DNA of 64,000 bases from Selenomonas sp. GACV-9 (lineage in GTDB: Bacteria; Bacillota; Negativicutes; Selenomonadales; Selenomonadaceae). The translations under genes were made by a program, and so were the position numbers. Below the pieces are notes generated by a model, which was not told the DNA's origin, did no database searches, and saw nothing but the letters and a program-made list of their open reading frames with translations. Where the stretch lies: the NCBI GenBank assembly GCA_900116485.1, contig FPAX01000002.1, positions 62,001-126,000 of the forward strand, given 5' to 3'. Position 1 is the stretch's first letter. Every line of letters starts with the position of its first letter. Shown here one piece after another: positions 38,781 through 50,013 of this stretch.

Positions 38781-39677
38781 TTATTGCAGTGCAGTCTTGA
38801 GGGTTTCCATATTCTTTTTCATCGTATCGATGTATGCATCCATAGCAGATTCATTTGCCTCACCCGTTACTATCGGGTCCAAGGTATAAATCTTGGCGCC
38901 GGTCTCGCGAGCTATGGTCTCAGCAGCTGTTGGCGAGTACTGTGGTTCGACGAACAGCACCTTGACTGGCAGATCCTTGACCTTGGCTATGGTTTCCTCG
39001 AGTTCCTGCGGCGCCGGCTCAGTGCCCGGCTCGCGTTCGATGACATCGACGATATTGAGCTTGAACTCCTTAGCCAGATACGGGAATGCCTCATGGAACG
39101 TCACGATATCCTTATGGGGCAGATTGTCGAGCTCCGCATGCATTTCTTTCTTGAGCGCTTCAAGTTTCATGCAGTAGTCCAGCGCATTCTTGCGATACTC
39201 ATCCTGATGGGCAGGGTCTGCCTCACAGAGCTTGGCCGTGATGGCCTTGACCTGGGCAATCGAGTAAGTCACCGACGTCCAGACATGAGGATTTTCTTCA
39301 TCGCCGTTCTTCAGCAGATTGATATCCTTGTAGTCCGCCGCCTCGATGACCTTGAGTTTCTTGTTCTGCTTTACGGCCTTGTCGAGGAAACTCTCCATGC
39401 CAGCACCATTGGCGACAAATACATCGGCCTTTTCCAGCGTCTTCATATCTTCCGTCGTCAGCTGGTAGTCATGCAGACAGCCCGTCTGGGGCTTGGTCAT
39501 ATTGATAACCTCGACGCCCTCGACACCCTTCGTGATGTTGATGACATCGATATACATCGGATAGAACGATGTGACGATGGTAAAGTCCTTCTTATTGCCA
39601 GACGGCTGCAAGGAACTGCACCCCACCGTCATGAATGCCATCATGAGCATCAACAAAAACACCACTATTTTCTTCAA
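38781..39677 (-). CDS. Zinc/manganese ABC transporter substrate-binding lipoprotein (ZnuA/AdcA family)
   Basis: The 298-residue cluster A-I solute-binding protein delivers a metal ion to an ABC importer. TTG 39677 has GAGGGGGA upstream and gives a clean lipoprotein signal (KKIVVFLLMLMMAFMTVGC, lipobox cysteine at 20). Metal-site elements include GCLHDYQLTTED, ENPHVW and TFHEAFPYLAKEF with candidate ligand histidines, and the ERE..TEPAPQEL region. The acidic-histidine-rich loop of ZnuA is absent. No permease or ATPase genes adjoin it. A terminator follows immediately, so it is monocistronic or the last gene after the STAS module. Confidence 0.88.
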   Translation of the reverse strand: MKKIVVFLLMLMMAFMTVGCSSLQPSGNKKDFTIVTSFYPMYIDVINITKGVEGVEVINMTKPQTGCLHDYQLTTEDMKTLEKADVFVANGAGMESFLDKAVKQNKKLKVIEAADYKDINLLKNGDEENPHVWTSVTYSIAQVKAITAKLCEADPAHQDEYRKNALDYCMKLEALKKEMHAELDNLPHKDIVTFHEAFPYLAKEFKLNIVDVIEREPGTEPAPQELEETIAKVKDLPVKVLFVEPQYSPTAAETIARETGAKIYTLDPIVTGEANESAMDAYIDTMKKNMETLKTALQ

Positions 39678-39756
39678 GCAAATCCCCCTCTTCAGCAGCC
39701 AGCTGCTTTTCATAAGCTTATCATAAATACATTGTAACAACTGTGTCAAGCTGCCG

Positions 39757-40158
39757 CTAACGCATAGCCTTGCTGATCATCAGCCGGTTACAACCATCAC
39801 GATATTCATACTGCATGCTGTCCACGTTCTTCTTGGCCAGGAAAATCCCCAAGCCGCCTCCCTGGCGCTCCTCTAAGCGCAAGGTAATATCAGGGTCCTG
39901 CCTTTTCAAGGGGTCATAGGGCAGCCCTTGATCGATAAACGTCAGTTCCAGCCGCGAAGATTCCGGCTGCCAAAAACCTTCAATCGTCACATCGCCTGTC
40001 TCGGCGCCATACGCATAACTAGCAATATTGACAAATATTTCCTCCACCGCCAGATCCAGCTGAAAACGTTTCTGCGACGAAATCTCCTGCTGCGCCAGCA
40101 GGCTGTCCACAAATGCATTGACCTGTGGAAGATTATCCACCTCTGCCTTAAGCTGCAT
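39757..40158 (-). CDS. Anti-sigma-factor-type serine kinase/ATPase (RsbW/SpoIIAB-like)
   Basis: This 133-residue HATPase_c_2 protein resembles RsbW and SpoIIAB, which bind and phosphorylate a STAS antagonist and hold a partner protein. The N box LDLAVEEIFVNIASYAYG (ATP/Mg-binding Glu and Asn), the G1-type DQGLPYDP and the G2 loop GGGLGIFLAKKNVD are all present. ATG 40158 is preferred since AAGGAAGG lies 6 bases upstream; an earlier ATG at 40200 overlaps the STAS gene. The upstream STAS protein is its natural partner. No sigma factor gene adjoins it. Confidence 0.88.
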   Translation of the reverse strand: MQLKAEVDNLPQVNAFVDSLLAQQEISSQKRFQLDLAVEEIFVNIASYAYGAETGDVTIEGFWQPESSRLELTFIDQGLPYDPLKRQDPDITLRLEERQGGGLGIFLAKKNVDSMQYEYRDGCNRLMISKAMR

Positions 40159-40183
40159 CTCATGCCTTCCTTCCCCGCAGGAT

Positions 40184-40489
40184 TCACTCTGCTGATTCAA
40201 TCGTCAAAAAGCTGCTGAAACCAGTCATCTCGAATATATCGCGCACATTATCACCTACATGGATAAGTTTCATTTCCCCCAGATGCTTCATGCGTTTTTG
40301 AGCAATCAAAAGGGAATGGAGCCCCGCCGATGCGATATACTCGAGCCCGGCAAGATCCAGGATCAGCTCCGTGACTCCATCGAGTTCCTTTTCCAGCAAG
40401 GTATTGAACTGTGGTGCCGTGACCGCATCCATCCTGCCGGACAATGCCAGTTTCAGCGTCGTTCCCTGTCGTTCCTGCTTGATATCCAT
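40184..40489 (-). CDS. STAS-domain anti-sigma-factor antagonist
   Basis: The 101-residue protein is a single STAS domain like SpoIIAA/RsbV: LKLALSGRMDAVTAPQF at the start, LILDLAGLEYIASAGLHSLL with the phosphorylatable serine (S58 or the adjacent position), and a C-terminal segment. When dephosphorylated such proteins sequester the kinase partner. It lies 27 bases downstream of the condensation/CNB gene and 25 bases upstream of the HATPase gene, so the three form one operon. Output partner unknown. Confidence 0.9.
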   Translation of the reverse strand: MDIKQERQGTTLKLALSGRMDAVTAPQFNTLLEKELDGVTELILDLAGLEYIASAGLHSLLIAQKRMKHLGEMKLIHVGDNVRDIFEMTGFSSFLTIESAE

Positions 40490-40516
40490 AACTGTCTGCT
40501 GCTCCTTTCAAGTCCT

Positions 40517-42367
40517 TCAGGACTGTACCCAAAGCCGTTGATATTTTTCCATCTGCCGGCAAAGATGCTGGATCACACTCTGGGCTACGGCTGGTTCTTT
40601 GCGCAAGATGCTCTCCATGGTAATCCTCGGGACAGCCAGCAGCATTGCCTGCTCGGTCAGAATCTCCAGCGCCAAGTTTATCTTGCGTTCCGGCAGCAGG
40701 ATCATCTCATTGACCCAGGAGTTCTCTGCCAGGATGTCGAGGGTATTGTACCAGCCATCGCCTGTCTCTATGCTGCGAGCCACTTTGCCCCGCACAACGA
40801 AAAGGAACTGTTCATCGACATCCTTGCCGATGAACCTGTCACCTTCATAGCATGGCAAGAGCTTGGCGGTTCCCGCGAAAGACTGCACCAATCCCTTTTC
40901 GCAAGACTGGAGCAGCTGCAGACGAGACAAGGCATCCAATAGTTCCATCCGGACGAAAGCATACTCTGCCGGTTTCTGCCTGCTGTGCTCCTGCCAATTC
41001 TCCATGAATTTGCGGTAGTCCAGATGCCAGTCCGTCAGCATCTGCCGCAGGATCTGTCCGTAATCCTGAGCGAGCTTTCCTATCCCTTCCGGCGTGAAAT
41101 ACAAGCTGTTATAGGCAAACGTGATCGCAATCTCTTTTTCTCCATAACGGAAACGCAAACCCAGACACATATCGCGGATATCCACGACCTCCTGGGTCAC
41201 GATATTCCCATCGGCATTTCCTTGGCGCTGCGAATAGCCAGCCTCCTCTTGGAAGAAATCGCTGAAATTCAGCACATGGTCAAAATCCGTTTCGTCCTGT
41301 CCCATGATAGCCCGTATATCTTCACGCCCCAGCGCTGCATACGAATGCGCCACCCGGAACTGCTTGAGCACCTGGTTGACAATCTCCTGTACAGCAGGTT
41401 CGCCCTCTACCCGCAGACGGAAGGGCAGCAGGCTCTGACTGCCTCGCGCCCCATTGCGGCTCGGCGCCAGCAGGCAAAAAGCCACATCCTGGCATTCGTT
41501 CTCTCCCTGCAGCAAGAGCCCCCACGCAGTCTGCAAGATAGACAGCAGCACCATCTTGTTATCCTTTGACAGCTTCCGCAGTTCTGACAAGACATCACCA
41601 GGAATATGGGTCAGATAGCTCTGCATCCTTCCCTGCTTTCCTGCCGCCAGTACAGCAGGTTTATTCACACAGTAAGGGATACGAGCAGGCGGTGGCAACT
41701 CGCTGAGCAGCTGGCTCCAATACTTGCGGATTGGTTCGGCGAGTCTCACCGTCCCAACTGGCGGAACGGCTGCCTTCTCCAGCGGCATATTCCTAAGCGC
41801 GCGGAAGATATTGCTCACATTGAAGCTTGCGATTACCGCCTGCACGCCTGTGACCACCACCGCGTATTCTTCCACGCCGGTATGGTAGACGGCAAACCGC
41901 AGCAGGCTGCCATGCCGCAGGTCAAAACCCTGACGCAGATCAGCCTCCATCAGTCGGCGCAGGTTGTCATCGAGATCCTGCCCCGTAAGCTTTTCGAGAT
42001 TACGATACATGATCTCGGGCAGGTCGCGCCGCTCCTTGAATACTATCGCTCGCATCTCCCGGCCCACGCAGCAGAAATTGAGCCGCAGGATATCTTCATG
42101 CTCCGTCAGGGTCCGGATTGCCAGATTGAACCGCAAGGGCAACAGGCTTCCCTGAAACTTATACAGGATCTGGCGCAACGGACTTACAGGTATGGCTGCC
42201 TCTCCCTGTGACAAAACCTGCTGCTCTCCCTCAGTCAGCTCCCTGACATATTCTATCCGATTGGCTGAGTACCCCCAACGTTCATCTACCTGGGCACCGT
42301 ACAGCTGGCGAAGGATTTCCTGCTGCTCTGCTGGCAGCTCTGCAACATCCCATTTACGCACATTCAT
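40517..42367 (-). CDS. Degenerate NRPS condensation-domain protein with C-terminal cyclic-nucleotide-binding-like domain
   Basis: The 616-residue protein has two parts. Residues about 40-460 follow the NRPS condensation fold: EHEDILRLNF (motif C2), FDLRHGSLLRFAVYHTG, LLPFRLRV (C5 region), and HSYAALGREDIRAIMG and FDHVLNFSDFF near the end. The catalytic HHxxxDG is replaced by TGVQAVI, so amide-bond formation is unlikely. Residues about 470-616 look like a CRP-type cNMP-binding domain (DRFIGKD, QFLFVVRGKVAR, WVNEMILLPERKINLALEIL). The usual phosphate-binding cassette is altered and no DNA-binding helix-turn-helix follows. The STAS and HATPase genes downstream suggest a signalling role. No signal peptide or membrane helix is seen. 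Confidence 0.7.
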   Translation of the reverse strand: MNVRKWDVAELPAEQQEILRQLYGAQVDERWGYSANRIEYVRELTEGEQQVLSQGEAAIPVSPLRQILYKFQGSLLPLRFNLAIRTLTEHEDILRLNFCCVGREMRAIVFKERRDLPEIMYRNLEKLTGQDLDDNLRRLMEADLRQGFDLRHGSLLRFAVYHTGVEEYAVVVTGVQAVIASFNVSNIFRALRNMPLEKAAVPPVGTVRLAEPIRKYWSQLLSELPPPARIPYCVNKPAVLAAGKQGRMQSYLTHIPGDVLSELRKLSKDNKMVLLSILQTAWGLLLQGENECQDVAFCLLAPSRNGARGSQSLLPFRLRVEGEPAVQEIVNQVLKQFRVAHSYAALGREDIRAIMGQDETDFDHVLNFSDFFQEEAGYSQRQGNADGNIVTQEVVDIRDMCLGLRFRYGEKEIAITFAYNSLYFTPEGIGKLAQDYGQILRQMLTDWHLDYRKFMENWQEHSRQKPAEYAFVRMELLDALSRLQLLQSCEKGLVQSFAGTAKLLPCYEGDRFIGKDVDEQFLFVVRGKVARSIETGDGWYNTLDILAENSWVNEMILLPERKINLALEILTEQAMLLAVPRITMESILRKEPAVAQSVIQHLCRQMEKYQRLWVQS

Positions 42368-42485
42368 CAGAGCTCCTCTATCTAAAATATACGGTCATCG
42401 CTTCAGTATTATCTTAAAATTCGCCAATCAGGCAGCTTTTCCCTGCCTAGCCAGTGAAAAACATCCACCAATGCTGAAAAGCAAC

Positions 42486-42520
42486 AAAAAATTCCCTTCA
42501 GGAAAATCCTGAAGGGAATT
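42486..42520 (-). terminator. Terminator of the propionate operon
   Basis: AATTCCCTTCAGGA (42490-42503) and TCCTGAAGGGAATT (42507-42520) pair perfectly; on the minus strand a T6 run follows. Confidence 0.9.
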
Positions 42521-42544
42521 CTTACTCTCTATAGCGATCTATGA

Positions 42545-42934
42545 TTAGCCGAGGATAACCAGCGACTCATGCGCTTTTACGCTCTGGCCAGCATCAACGT
42601 TGAACTTCTTGACAACGCCATCAGCATCAGCAGCAATCTCGTTCTGCATCTTCATAGCCTCGAGGATCAGCAGCGTCTCGCCGGCTTTGACAGCCTGGCC
42701 TTCGCTGGCGACGAGTTTGACGATCTTGCCCGGCATCGGGGCATCGATGGAATGCTCACCAGCGCCAGCGGCAACAGCCTCTTTCTTCGGAGCTGCCGGT
42801 GCAGCCGGAGCCGGTGCCGGAGCAGCTTTCGGAGCCGGTGCAGCAGCCTTCGGAGCTGCCGGAGCAGCAGCTTTTACTTCTTCGACCTCTACTTCATAAG
42901 CATTGCCGTTAACAGTAATATTGAACTTTTTCAT
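42545..42934 (-). CDS. mmdC: Biotin carboxyl carrier subunit of methylmalonyl-CoA decarboxylase
   Basis: This 129-residue carrier has an N-terminal strand region, an alanine/proline-rich flexible linker (about residues 23-55) and a C-terminal biotinyl domain with EAMKMQN, whose lysine takes biotin. The biotin shuttles CO2 between the carboxyltransferase and the membrane decarboxylase subunit. ATG 42934 follows GGAGG. It is the last gene before the operon terminator; the membrane subunit gene does not follow. Confidence 0.93.
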   Translation of the reverse strand: MKKFNITVNGNAYEVEVEEVKAAAPAAPKAAAPAPKAAPAPAPAAPAAPKKEAVAAGAGEHSIDAPMPGKIVKLVASEGQAVKAGETLLILEAMKMQNEIAADADGVVKKFNVDAGQSVKAHESLVILG

Positions 42935-42971
42935 TAATAATTCCTCCAAATACCTTCAACTTCGGAATCAA

Positions 42972-43127
42972 TCAAAACTGTTTGGCCAGACCGCCGCGAG
43001 CGGAAAGAGCCCATACATCGCTGCGCTTGATGCGGACAGCGATAACTTTATTCGACATCATCATCTGGACAGCAGCCGTAATAGCAGCTACTACCTCAGG
43101 CGATACGCCATTTGCTTCTGTTTTCAT
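42972..43127 (-). CDS. mmdE: Small methylmalonyl-CoA decarboxylase epsilon-like subunit
   Basis: A 51-residue protein lies between the alpha subunit and the biotin carrier. It reads VSPEVVAAITAAVQMMMSNK then VIAVRIKRSDVWALSARGG, like the short epsilon subunit of Veillonella methylmalonyl-CoA decarboxylase, which resembles the C-terminus of the delta subunit. It has no membrane helix, so unlike delta it cannot anchor the complex alone. ATG 43127 follows GGAGGG. It starts 14 bases after mmdA. Confidence 0.8.
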   Translation of the reverse strand: MKTEANGVSPEVVAAITAAVQMMMSNKVIAVRIKRSDVWALSARGGLAKQF

Positions 43128-43141
43128 AGCTCGCCCTCCGA

Positions 43142-44671
<1,530 letters not shown>

Positions 44672-44788
44672 TATATACCTCCTATAATTAGCTTGTGAGC
44701 ATCCTGTCAATGACAAGATACTCATACACTGCAATCTCTATTTTGCACTATTTGTGTGAAAATTGCAAGACTAATTTATTACCAGGTA

Positions 44789-45205
44789 TCAATCACGCTG
44801 GCAGAGTTCGAGGAGAACACCATGGGATGCTTTCGGATGAACGAAAGCAATCTTGGCACCACCGGCACCGATACGCGGCGTTTCATCAATCAGGCGGACG
44901 CCTTTTTCCTTGAGATCAGCCAGCGCTGCCTCGAGATTGTCAACACGCAGAGCGATGTGCTGGATGCCACCGCGGCCGCCGTTCTTCTCGATGAACTTGG
45001 CAATCGGGGACGTCTCGTCCGTAGCTGCCAAAAGCTCGATCTCGCTGCCGTTCGGCGTCGGGAAGAAGCCCGTCGTTACTTTCTGCTCAGCAACGGTCTC
45101 CTCACCATTTGCCGGCAGGCCCAGCATATCGCTCCAGAAGGAACCAACTTCCTTGAGGTCAGAAACTGCAACACCAATATGATCTACGCCTAATACTTTA
45201 AACAT
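44789..45205 (-). CDS. mce: Methylmalonyl-CoA epimerase
   Basis: The 138-residue vicinal-oxygen-chelate enzyme interconverts (R)- and (S)-methylmalonyl-CoA, linking the mutase product to the decarboxylase substrate. DHIGVAVSDL (first metal histidine), IQHIALRVDNLE (second) and HGVLLELCQR (Glu) mark the paired beta-alpha-beta repeats. It lies between meaB and mmdA in the operon. Confidence 0.95.
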   Translation of the reverse strand: MFKVLGVDHIGVAVSDLKEVGSFWSDMLGLPANGEETVAEQKVTTGFFPTPNGSEIELLAATDETSPIAKFIEKNGGRGGIQHIALRVDNLEAALADLKEKGVRLIDETPRIGAGGAKIAFVHPKASHGVLLELCQRD

Positions 45206-45236
45206 GATTTATTCCTCCATTCTATAATCTTGAAAT

Positions 45237-46175
45237 TCATTTGAGCATCTCGTCCATGACCTCGCCGATAACTGTGTACGGGTCAGTCTCATGCTGCCTG
45301 ATCTGCTCAACATAGCCATCCAATCTGCCACTGTCGACAATCTTTTTCTTGATGTAACTGCCGATATTGCTACTAAGGATATCGAGTATCTCATCCCTGG
45401 TACGCTTCGTCCGGCGTTTGGCCAGTTCGCCATTGCCTTCGATATACGTCCGATGCTTCTCTACTGTTCCTAAGAGCTCAGTGATGCCCTCATTCTGGCT
45501 GGCTACCACTTTCGTGATTGGCGGACGCCAGTCCGTCATCAGGCTGTCAAGATCAAGCATCATGTTGATCTCGCGAACCAGCTTATCGGCACCATCAAGA
45601 TCTGACTTGTTGATGCAGTAAAGGTCGCCGATCTCGAGGATGCCAGCCTTGATGGCCTGGATATCATCGCCCATGCCTGGAATCAATACGACCATGGTCG
45701 TATCCGCAGCCTTGACGATATCTACCTCAGATTGGCCGACACCGACGGTCTCGACGATGATGATGTCCTTTCCGAAGGCATCCAATGCTTTGACAGCGTC
45801 AGCGGTCTTATGGGAAAGACCTCCAAGACTGCCACGAGTGCCCATACTGCGGATAAAGACTCCCTCGTCAAGAGTCAGGCCATTCATGCGGATGCGGTCG
45901 CCTAAGATGGCACCGCCCGTGAACGGGCTGGTCGGGTCAACAGCTATTATACCAACGGTCTTGCCCTGGGCGCGGTACTCTCTTGCAATCTTGTCCGTGA
46001 GCGTACTCTTGCCAGCGCCAGGCGGCCCCGTGATACCTAATACATAGGCATGTCCGGTATGGGGATAGAGCCTCTTCATGATGTCGGTCGCTTCATCATA
46101 TTCATTCTCGATGGCCGTGATAGCCCGCGAGAGTGCCAGCCGGTTGCCTTTCAGCAGTTCTTCTGCAATATCCAA
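45237..46175 (-). CDS. meaB: MeaB/ArgK GTPase, chaperone of methylmalonyl-CoA mutase
   Basis: The 312-residue SIMIBI-class GTPase protects and reloads methylmalonyl-CoA mutase with adenosylcobalamin. Walker A GPPGAGKSTLTD near 52, VDPTSPFTGGAILGDRIRM near 87, ETVGVGQSEVD (switch) near 141 and NKSDLDGA near 193 are visible. It lies downstream of both mutase genes, the normal genetic partner. Confidence 0.95.
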   Translation of the reverse strand: MDIAEELLKGNRLALSRAITAIENEYDEATDIMKRLYPHTGHAYVLGITGPPGAGKSTLTDKIAREYRAQGKTVGIIAVDPTSPFTGGAILGDRIRMNGLTLDEGVFIRSMGTRGSLGGLSHKTADAVKALDAFGKDIIIVETVGVGQSEVDIVKAADTTMVVLIPGMGDDIQAIKAGILEIGDLYCINKSDLDGADKLVREINMMLDLDSLMTDWRPPITKVVASQNEGITELLGTVEKHRTYIEGNGELAKRRTKRTRDEILDILSSNIGSYIKKKIVDSGRLDGYVEQIRQHETDPYTVIGEVMDEMLK

Positions 46176-46256
46176 AATGCCACCACCTTTCGGTAGTTTT
46201 CACAAAAATGATGCTGGGAGGAAGCATGCTTCCTCTTCCCAGCACCACTATGAGTA

Positions 46257-46652
46257 TTAGAGTTTTACATGTTCATTGATGAATTTGACGACATCACCAG
46301 TCGGCGTGCCCGGCGTGAATACTTCCGAAACGCCAGCCTCTTTGAGAGCCGGGATATCGCCCTCAGGAATGACGCCGCCACCGATGATCAGCACGTCGTT
46401 CATGCCATTCTTATGGATGAGGTCGACGACTTTCGGGAACAGGTGACCATGGGCACCGGAGAGGATGCTCATAGCGACGACGTTGACATCCTCCTGCAGA
46501 GCTGCCTCAGCAATCTGCTCCGGCGTCTGGCGCAGGCCCGTATAAATGACCTCGAAACCAGCATCGCGCAGAGCGCGGGCGACAACCTTAGCACCGCGGT
46601 CATGACCATCAAGACCCGGTTTAGCGACTAATACTCTGATTTTCTTTTCCAT
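46257..46652 (-). CDS. Methylmalonyl-CoA mutase, cobalamin-binding subunit
   Basis: The 131-residue B12-binding domain carries [18 protein letters not shown] with the DxHxxG motif whose histidine coordinates cobalt, then SILSGAH and GGGVIPEGD. It stands as its own gene behind the catalytic subunit, whereas many bacteria fuse it. ATG 46652 follows GGAGG with 8 bases spacing. Confidence 0.94.
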   Translation of the reverse strand: MEKKIRVLVAKPGLDGHDRGAKVVARALRDAGFEVIYTGLRQTPEQIAEAALQEDVNVVAMSILSGAHGHLFPKVVDLIHKNGMNDVLIIGGGVIPEGDIPALKEAGVSEVFTPGTPTGDVVKFINEHVKL

Positions 46653-46711
46653 TTTGAATTCCTCCAAAAACGTAAACGCTATTCTTGTCCGATTGTTCGC
46701 GATAGGGACGC

Positions 46712-48358
46712 TTACAGGCTGACATGAGCCTCATACTCGCCGAATACCTCACGCATGACGTTGCAGATCTCGCCAAGGGTTGCATACGTCTTGACAGCAG
46801 CGAGGATATGCGGCATGAGATTTTCATTCTCATCCTGGCAGGCCGTCTTCAGGTCAGCCAGAGCAGCTTTTACTGCCTCATTATCGCGTTTCGCTTTCAT
46901 AGCCTCAACCTTAGCCTTCTGACGCTCACCGACGGCCTCGTCGACTTTCAGCAGGCCTTTTGGAGGTTCTTCTTCCATCTGGAATTTATTGACACCGACG
47001 ATGGTGCGGGCACCAGACTCGACATCCATCTGCCATTTGTAAGCAGAATCCTGGATTTCCTTCTGGATGTAGCCCTTCTCGATAGCGGCAACTGCGCCAC
47101 CGAGATCGTCAATCTTCTTGATATAATCCCAAGCCTCAGCCTCGATGCTGTTGGTCATGGACTCTACATAGTAGGAGCCAGCCAGCGGATCGATGACATC
47201 AGCCAGGCCGCTCTCGTAGGCAACAATCTGCTGCGTACGCAGAGCAATCGTAACGGATTCCTGCGTTGGCAGGGCCAGTGCCTCATCACGGGAGTTCGTG
47301 TGCAGGGACTGAGTGCCCCCCATGACAGCAGCTGCCGTCTGCAGGGCAACGCGGACGATATTGTTGTTCGGCTGCTGAGCCGTCAGCATCGAACCAGCCG
47401 TCTGGGTATGGAAACGCAGTTTCATGCTCTTATCGCTCTGGGCATGGAAACGCTCCTTCATGACTTTCGCCCAGATACGGCGGGATGCGCGGAACTTCGC
47501 TACCTCTTCCAGGACGTTGTTGTGTGCGTTCCAGAAGAAGGACAGGCGGCCAGCAAAGTCGTCAATCTTGAGTCCAGCCTTGATAGCTGCCTCGCAGTAA
47601 GCGATACCATCGGCAATCGTGAAGGCGATTTCCTGAGCAGCTGTGGAACCAGCCTCACGGATATGATAGCCGGAAATGGAAATCGTATTCCATTTCGGTA
47701 CGTTCTGGGAACAATACTCGAAGATATTCGTGATCAGGCGCATGGACGGACGCGGCGGGAAGATATACGTACCGCGTGCGGCATACTCCTTGAGGATATC
47801 GTTCTGAATCGTACCACGCAGCTGGTCAGCCGGTACACCCTGTTTCTCAGCTACAGCGATATACATAGCCAAGAGGACCGATGCCGGTGCATTGATGGTC
47901 ATCGACGTGGAAACCTTGCCGAGATCGATCTGATCGAACAGCGTCTCCATATCAGCCAGCGAGTCGATAGCAACACCGACCTTGCCGACCTCGCCTTCAG
48001 AAATCGGATCCGTAGAATCATAACCGATCTGCGTCGGCAGATCGAAGGCACAGGACAGGCCCGTTGCACCGTTCTCGATCAGCATGCGATAGCGTTTGTT
48101 TGATTCCTCAGCGGTGGAGAAACCAGCATACATACGCATCGTCCAGAAACGACCGCGATACATCGTCGGCTGGACACCGCGGGTGTACGGATAAACTCCT
48201 GGGAAACTGATCTCGTCAGCATAATCCGTATCCTTGATGTCAATCGGCGTGTAAAGGCGTTTTTCCGGCAGATGTTCACGCTCCGGGAAACGTGCGATTG
48301 CTTTTTCGACGCTGGCTTCGTATTTGGCGAGCTCAGCCTGGATTTTCTCATTGCTCAT
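46712..48358 (-). CDS. Methylmalonyl-CoA mutase, catalytic subunit (split type)
   Basis: The 548-residue TIM-barrel subunit rearranges succinyl-CoA and (R)-methylmalonyl-CoA using adenosylcobalamin. It contains the [20 protein letters not shown] segment near 60-80, [16 protein letters not shown] near 103-118, and [19 protein letters not shown] near 283. The length, ending shortly after the barrel, shows that the cobalamin domain is absent and supplied by the next gene. It is the second gene of the propionate operon. Confidence 0.95.
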   Translation of the reverse strand: MSNEKIQAELAKYEASVEKAIARFPEREHLPEKRLYTPIDIKDTDYADEISFPGVYPYTRGVQPTMYRGRFWTMRMYAGFSTAEESNKRYRMLIENGATGLSCAFDLPTQIGYDSTDPISEGEVGKVGVAIDSLADMETLFDQIDLGKVSTSMTINAPASVLLAMYIAVAEKQGVPADQLRGTIQNDILKEYAARGTYIFPPRPSMRLITNIFEYCSQNVPKWNTISISGYHIREAGSTAAQEIAFTIADGIAYCEAAIKAGLKIDDFAGRLSFFWNAHNNVLEEVAKFRASRRIWAKVMKERFHAQSDKSMKLRFHTQTAGSMLTAQQPNNNIVRVALQTAAAVMGGTQSLHTNSRDEALALPTQESVTIALRTQQIVAYESGLADVIDPLAGSYYVESMTNSIEAEAWDYIKKIDDLGGAVAAIEKGYIQKEIQDSAYKWQMDVESGARTIVGVNKFQMEEEPPKGLLKVDEAVGERQKAKVEAMKAKRDNEAVKAALADLKTACQDENENLMPHILAAVKTYATLGEICNVMREVFGEYEAHVSL

Positions 48359-48421
48359 TTGGAAATTCCTCCTGATTCATTCAGTCAATCTATATCTATA
48401 TATTATCTGTATGTGATTTTC

Positions 48422-49924
48422 TTATTTTGCCATGCTGCCTGTCTCGACGAAACGCTCATGGAAGGAAAGCGCCTCTTCAAGGATGTGCGGCGTATGGGCA
48501 TGCTTCGTTGCCTCAGTCGCACGGTTGAAGTAATCGAGCAGGATTGGGCGATAATCCGGATGTGCGCAGTTGTTGATGATCTCAAGGGCACGCTCACGCG
48601 GTGCCTTGCCCCGCAGATCGGCAATGCCCTGCTCCGTGATGATGATATCTACATCATGCTCCGTGTGATCGATATGCGAACAGAACGGAACAACAGCGGA
48701 AATCTTGCCTTCTTTAGCAATCGACGGCGTATAGAAGATGGTCAGGTAAGCGTTACGGGCAAAGTCGCCGCTGCCGCCGATACCGTTCATCATCTTAGTC
48801 CCCGTGATATGCGTCGAGTTGACGTTGCCATAGATATCGACCTCGATGGCCGTGTTCATGGCGATGACACCTAAGCGATGGACGACCTCTGGGCTGTTGG
48901 AGATTTCCTCCGGACGCAGCAGCAGGTATTTCTTATACTTGGCTACATCCTTGTAGAAACGAGCCATGCCCTCTGGCGACGGGCTGAATGCCGTGCCCGA
49001 TGCAAAATTCAACTTGCCAGCATCGATAAGGTCGAGCATGCCGTCCTGGATGACCTCGGTGTAAACCGTCAGATCTTTGAGGTCAGAATCGACAAAACCA
49101 GCGATAACGGCGTTAGCGACGTTACCGACACCAGACTGCAGCGGCAGCAGGTTCTTCGGCATGCGGCCAGCCTCGATTTCCTTGTTGAGGAACTCCAGCG
49201 TGAACTCGCTCATCTTCTTGGAATCTTCATCGATTGGTTTCAATGGACGCGTGTGATCTGGAATATCGCAGGGAACGATGTATTTGATCTTTTCCGGCGT
49301 ACACGGGATATAGGTCGTGCCCACGCGGTCATTGGCCTTGACGATTGGAATCGGCAGGCGGTTCGGCGGATCCATCGGGATGTAGACATCGTGCATGCCT
49401 TCAAGATCCAGCGGCTGCGAGGTGTTGACCTCGACGATGACGACATCCGCGCTCTGGACATACGATGCAGCATTGCCCAAGGAAGTCGTCGGGATGATAT
49501 TTCCCTCTTCCGTAATCGCGCAAGCCTCGACAACGGCTACATCGACATTGCCCAGATAGCCGCAGCGGCTAAGCTGTGCCGACTCCGACAGATGCAGGTC
49601 GAGGTAATCGACCGAACCGTCGTTGATCTCATTGCGCAGTACCTTGTCTGTCTGATACGGCAGACGCTGCTTAATGCCATGTACCGATGCCAGTGCATCA
49701 TCAAGCTCCGGGCCCGTAGAAGCGCCCGTCCACAGGTTAATCGCAAATGGCTCCTTTTTCATGCGCTCAACGAGTGCAAGCGGAACAGCCTTCGGATACG
49801 CAGAAGCGGTAAAACCGCTCATAGCGACGTTCATATCCGGTTTGAAGAATGCTGCAGCCTCTTCAGCCGATACGATTTTCGCTTGCAATGCTTTGTTGCG
49901 TACGCGATCGAGAATGTCAATCAT
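48422..49924 (-). CDS. Acetyl-CoA hydrolase/transferase family CoA-transferase (succinate:propionyl/acetyl-CoA)
   Basis: The 500-residue class I CoA-transferase likely moves CoA from propionyl- or acetyl-CoA to succinate, giving succinyl-CoA for the mutase. The oxyanion-type loop SGVGNVANAVI and the catalytic glutamate in YTEVIQDG (near 296) are present. ATG 49924 follows GGAGGATTTTCC. It is the first gene of the operon, 63 bases before the mutase. Upstream palindromes may be regulatory. Confidence 0.9.
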   Translation of the reverse strand: MIDILDRVRNKALQAKIVSAEEAAAFFKPDMNVAMSGFTASAYPKAVPLALVERMKKEPFAINLWTGASTGPELDDALASVHGIKQRLPYQTDKVLRNEINDGSVDYLDLHLSESAQLSRCGYLGNVDVAVVEACAITEEGNIIPTTSLGNAASYVQSADVVIVEVNTSQPLDLEGMHDVYIPMDPPNRLPIPIVKANDRVGTTYIPCTPEKIKYIVPCDIPDHTRPLKPIDEDSKKMSEFTLEFLNKEIEAGRMPKNLLPLQSGVGNVANAVIAGFVDSDLKDLTVYTEVIQDGMLDLIDAGKLNFASGTAFSPSPEGMARFYKDVAKYKKYLLLRPEEISNSPEVVHRLGVIAMNTAIEVDIYGNVNSTHITGTKMMNGIGGSGDFARNAYLTIFYTPSIAKEGKISAVVPFCSHIDHTEHDVDIIITEQGIADLRGKAPRERALEIINNCAHPDYRPILLDYFNRATEATKHAHTPHILEEALSFHERFVETGSMAK

Positions 49925-50013
49925 GGAAAATCCTCCCTCATCAGTGCCGACCCATCTTCGGTTCCGGCACCAGATTTTAACGATTGGGACGCCGCATCTT
50001 GTTTCGAATTCCT

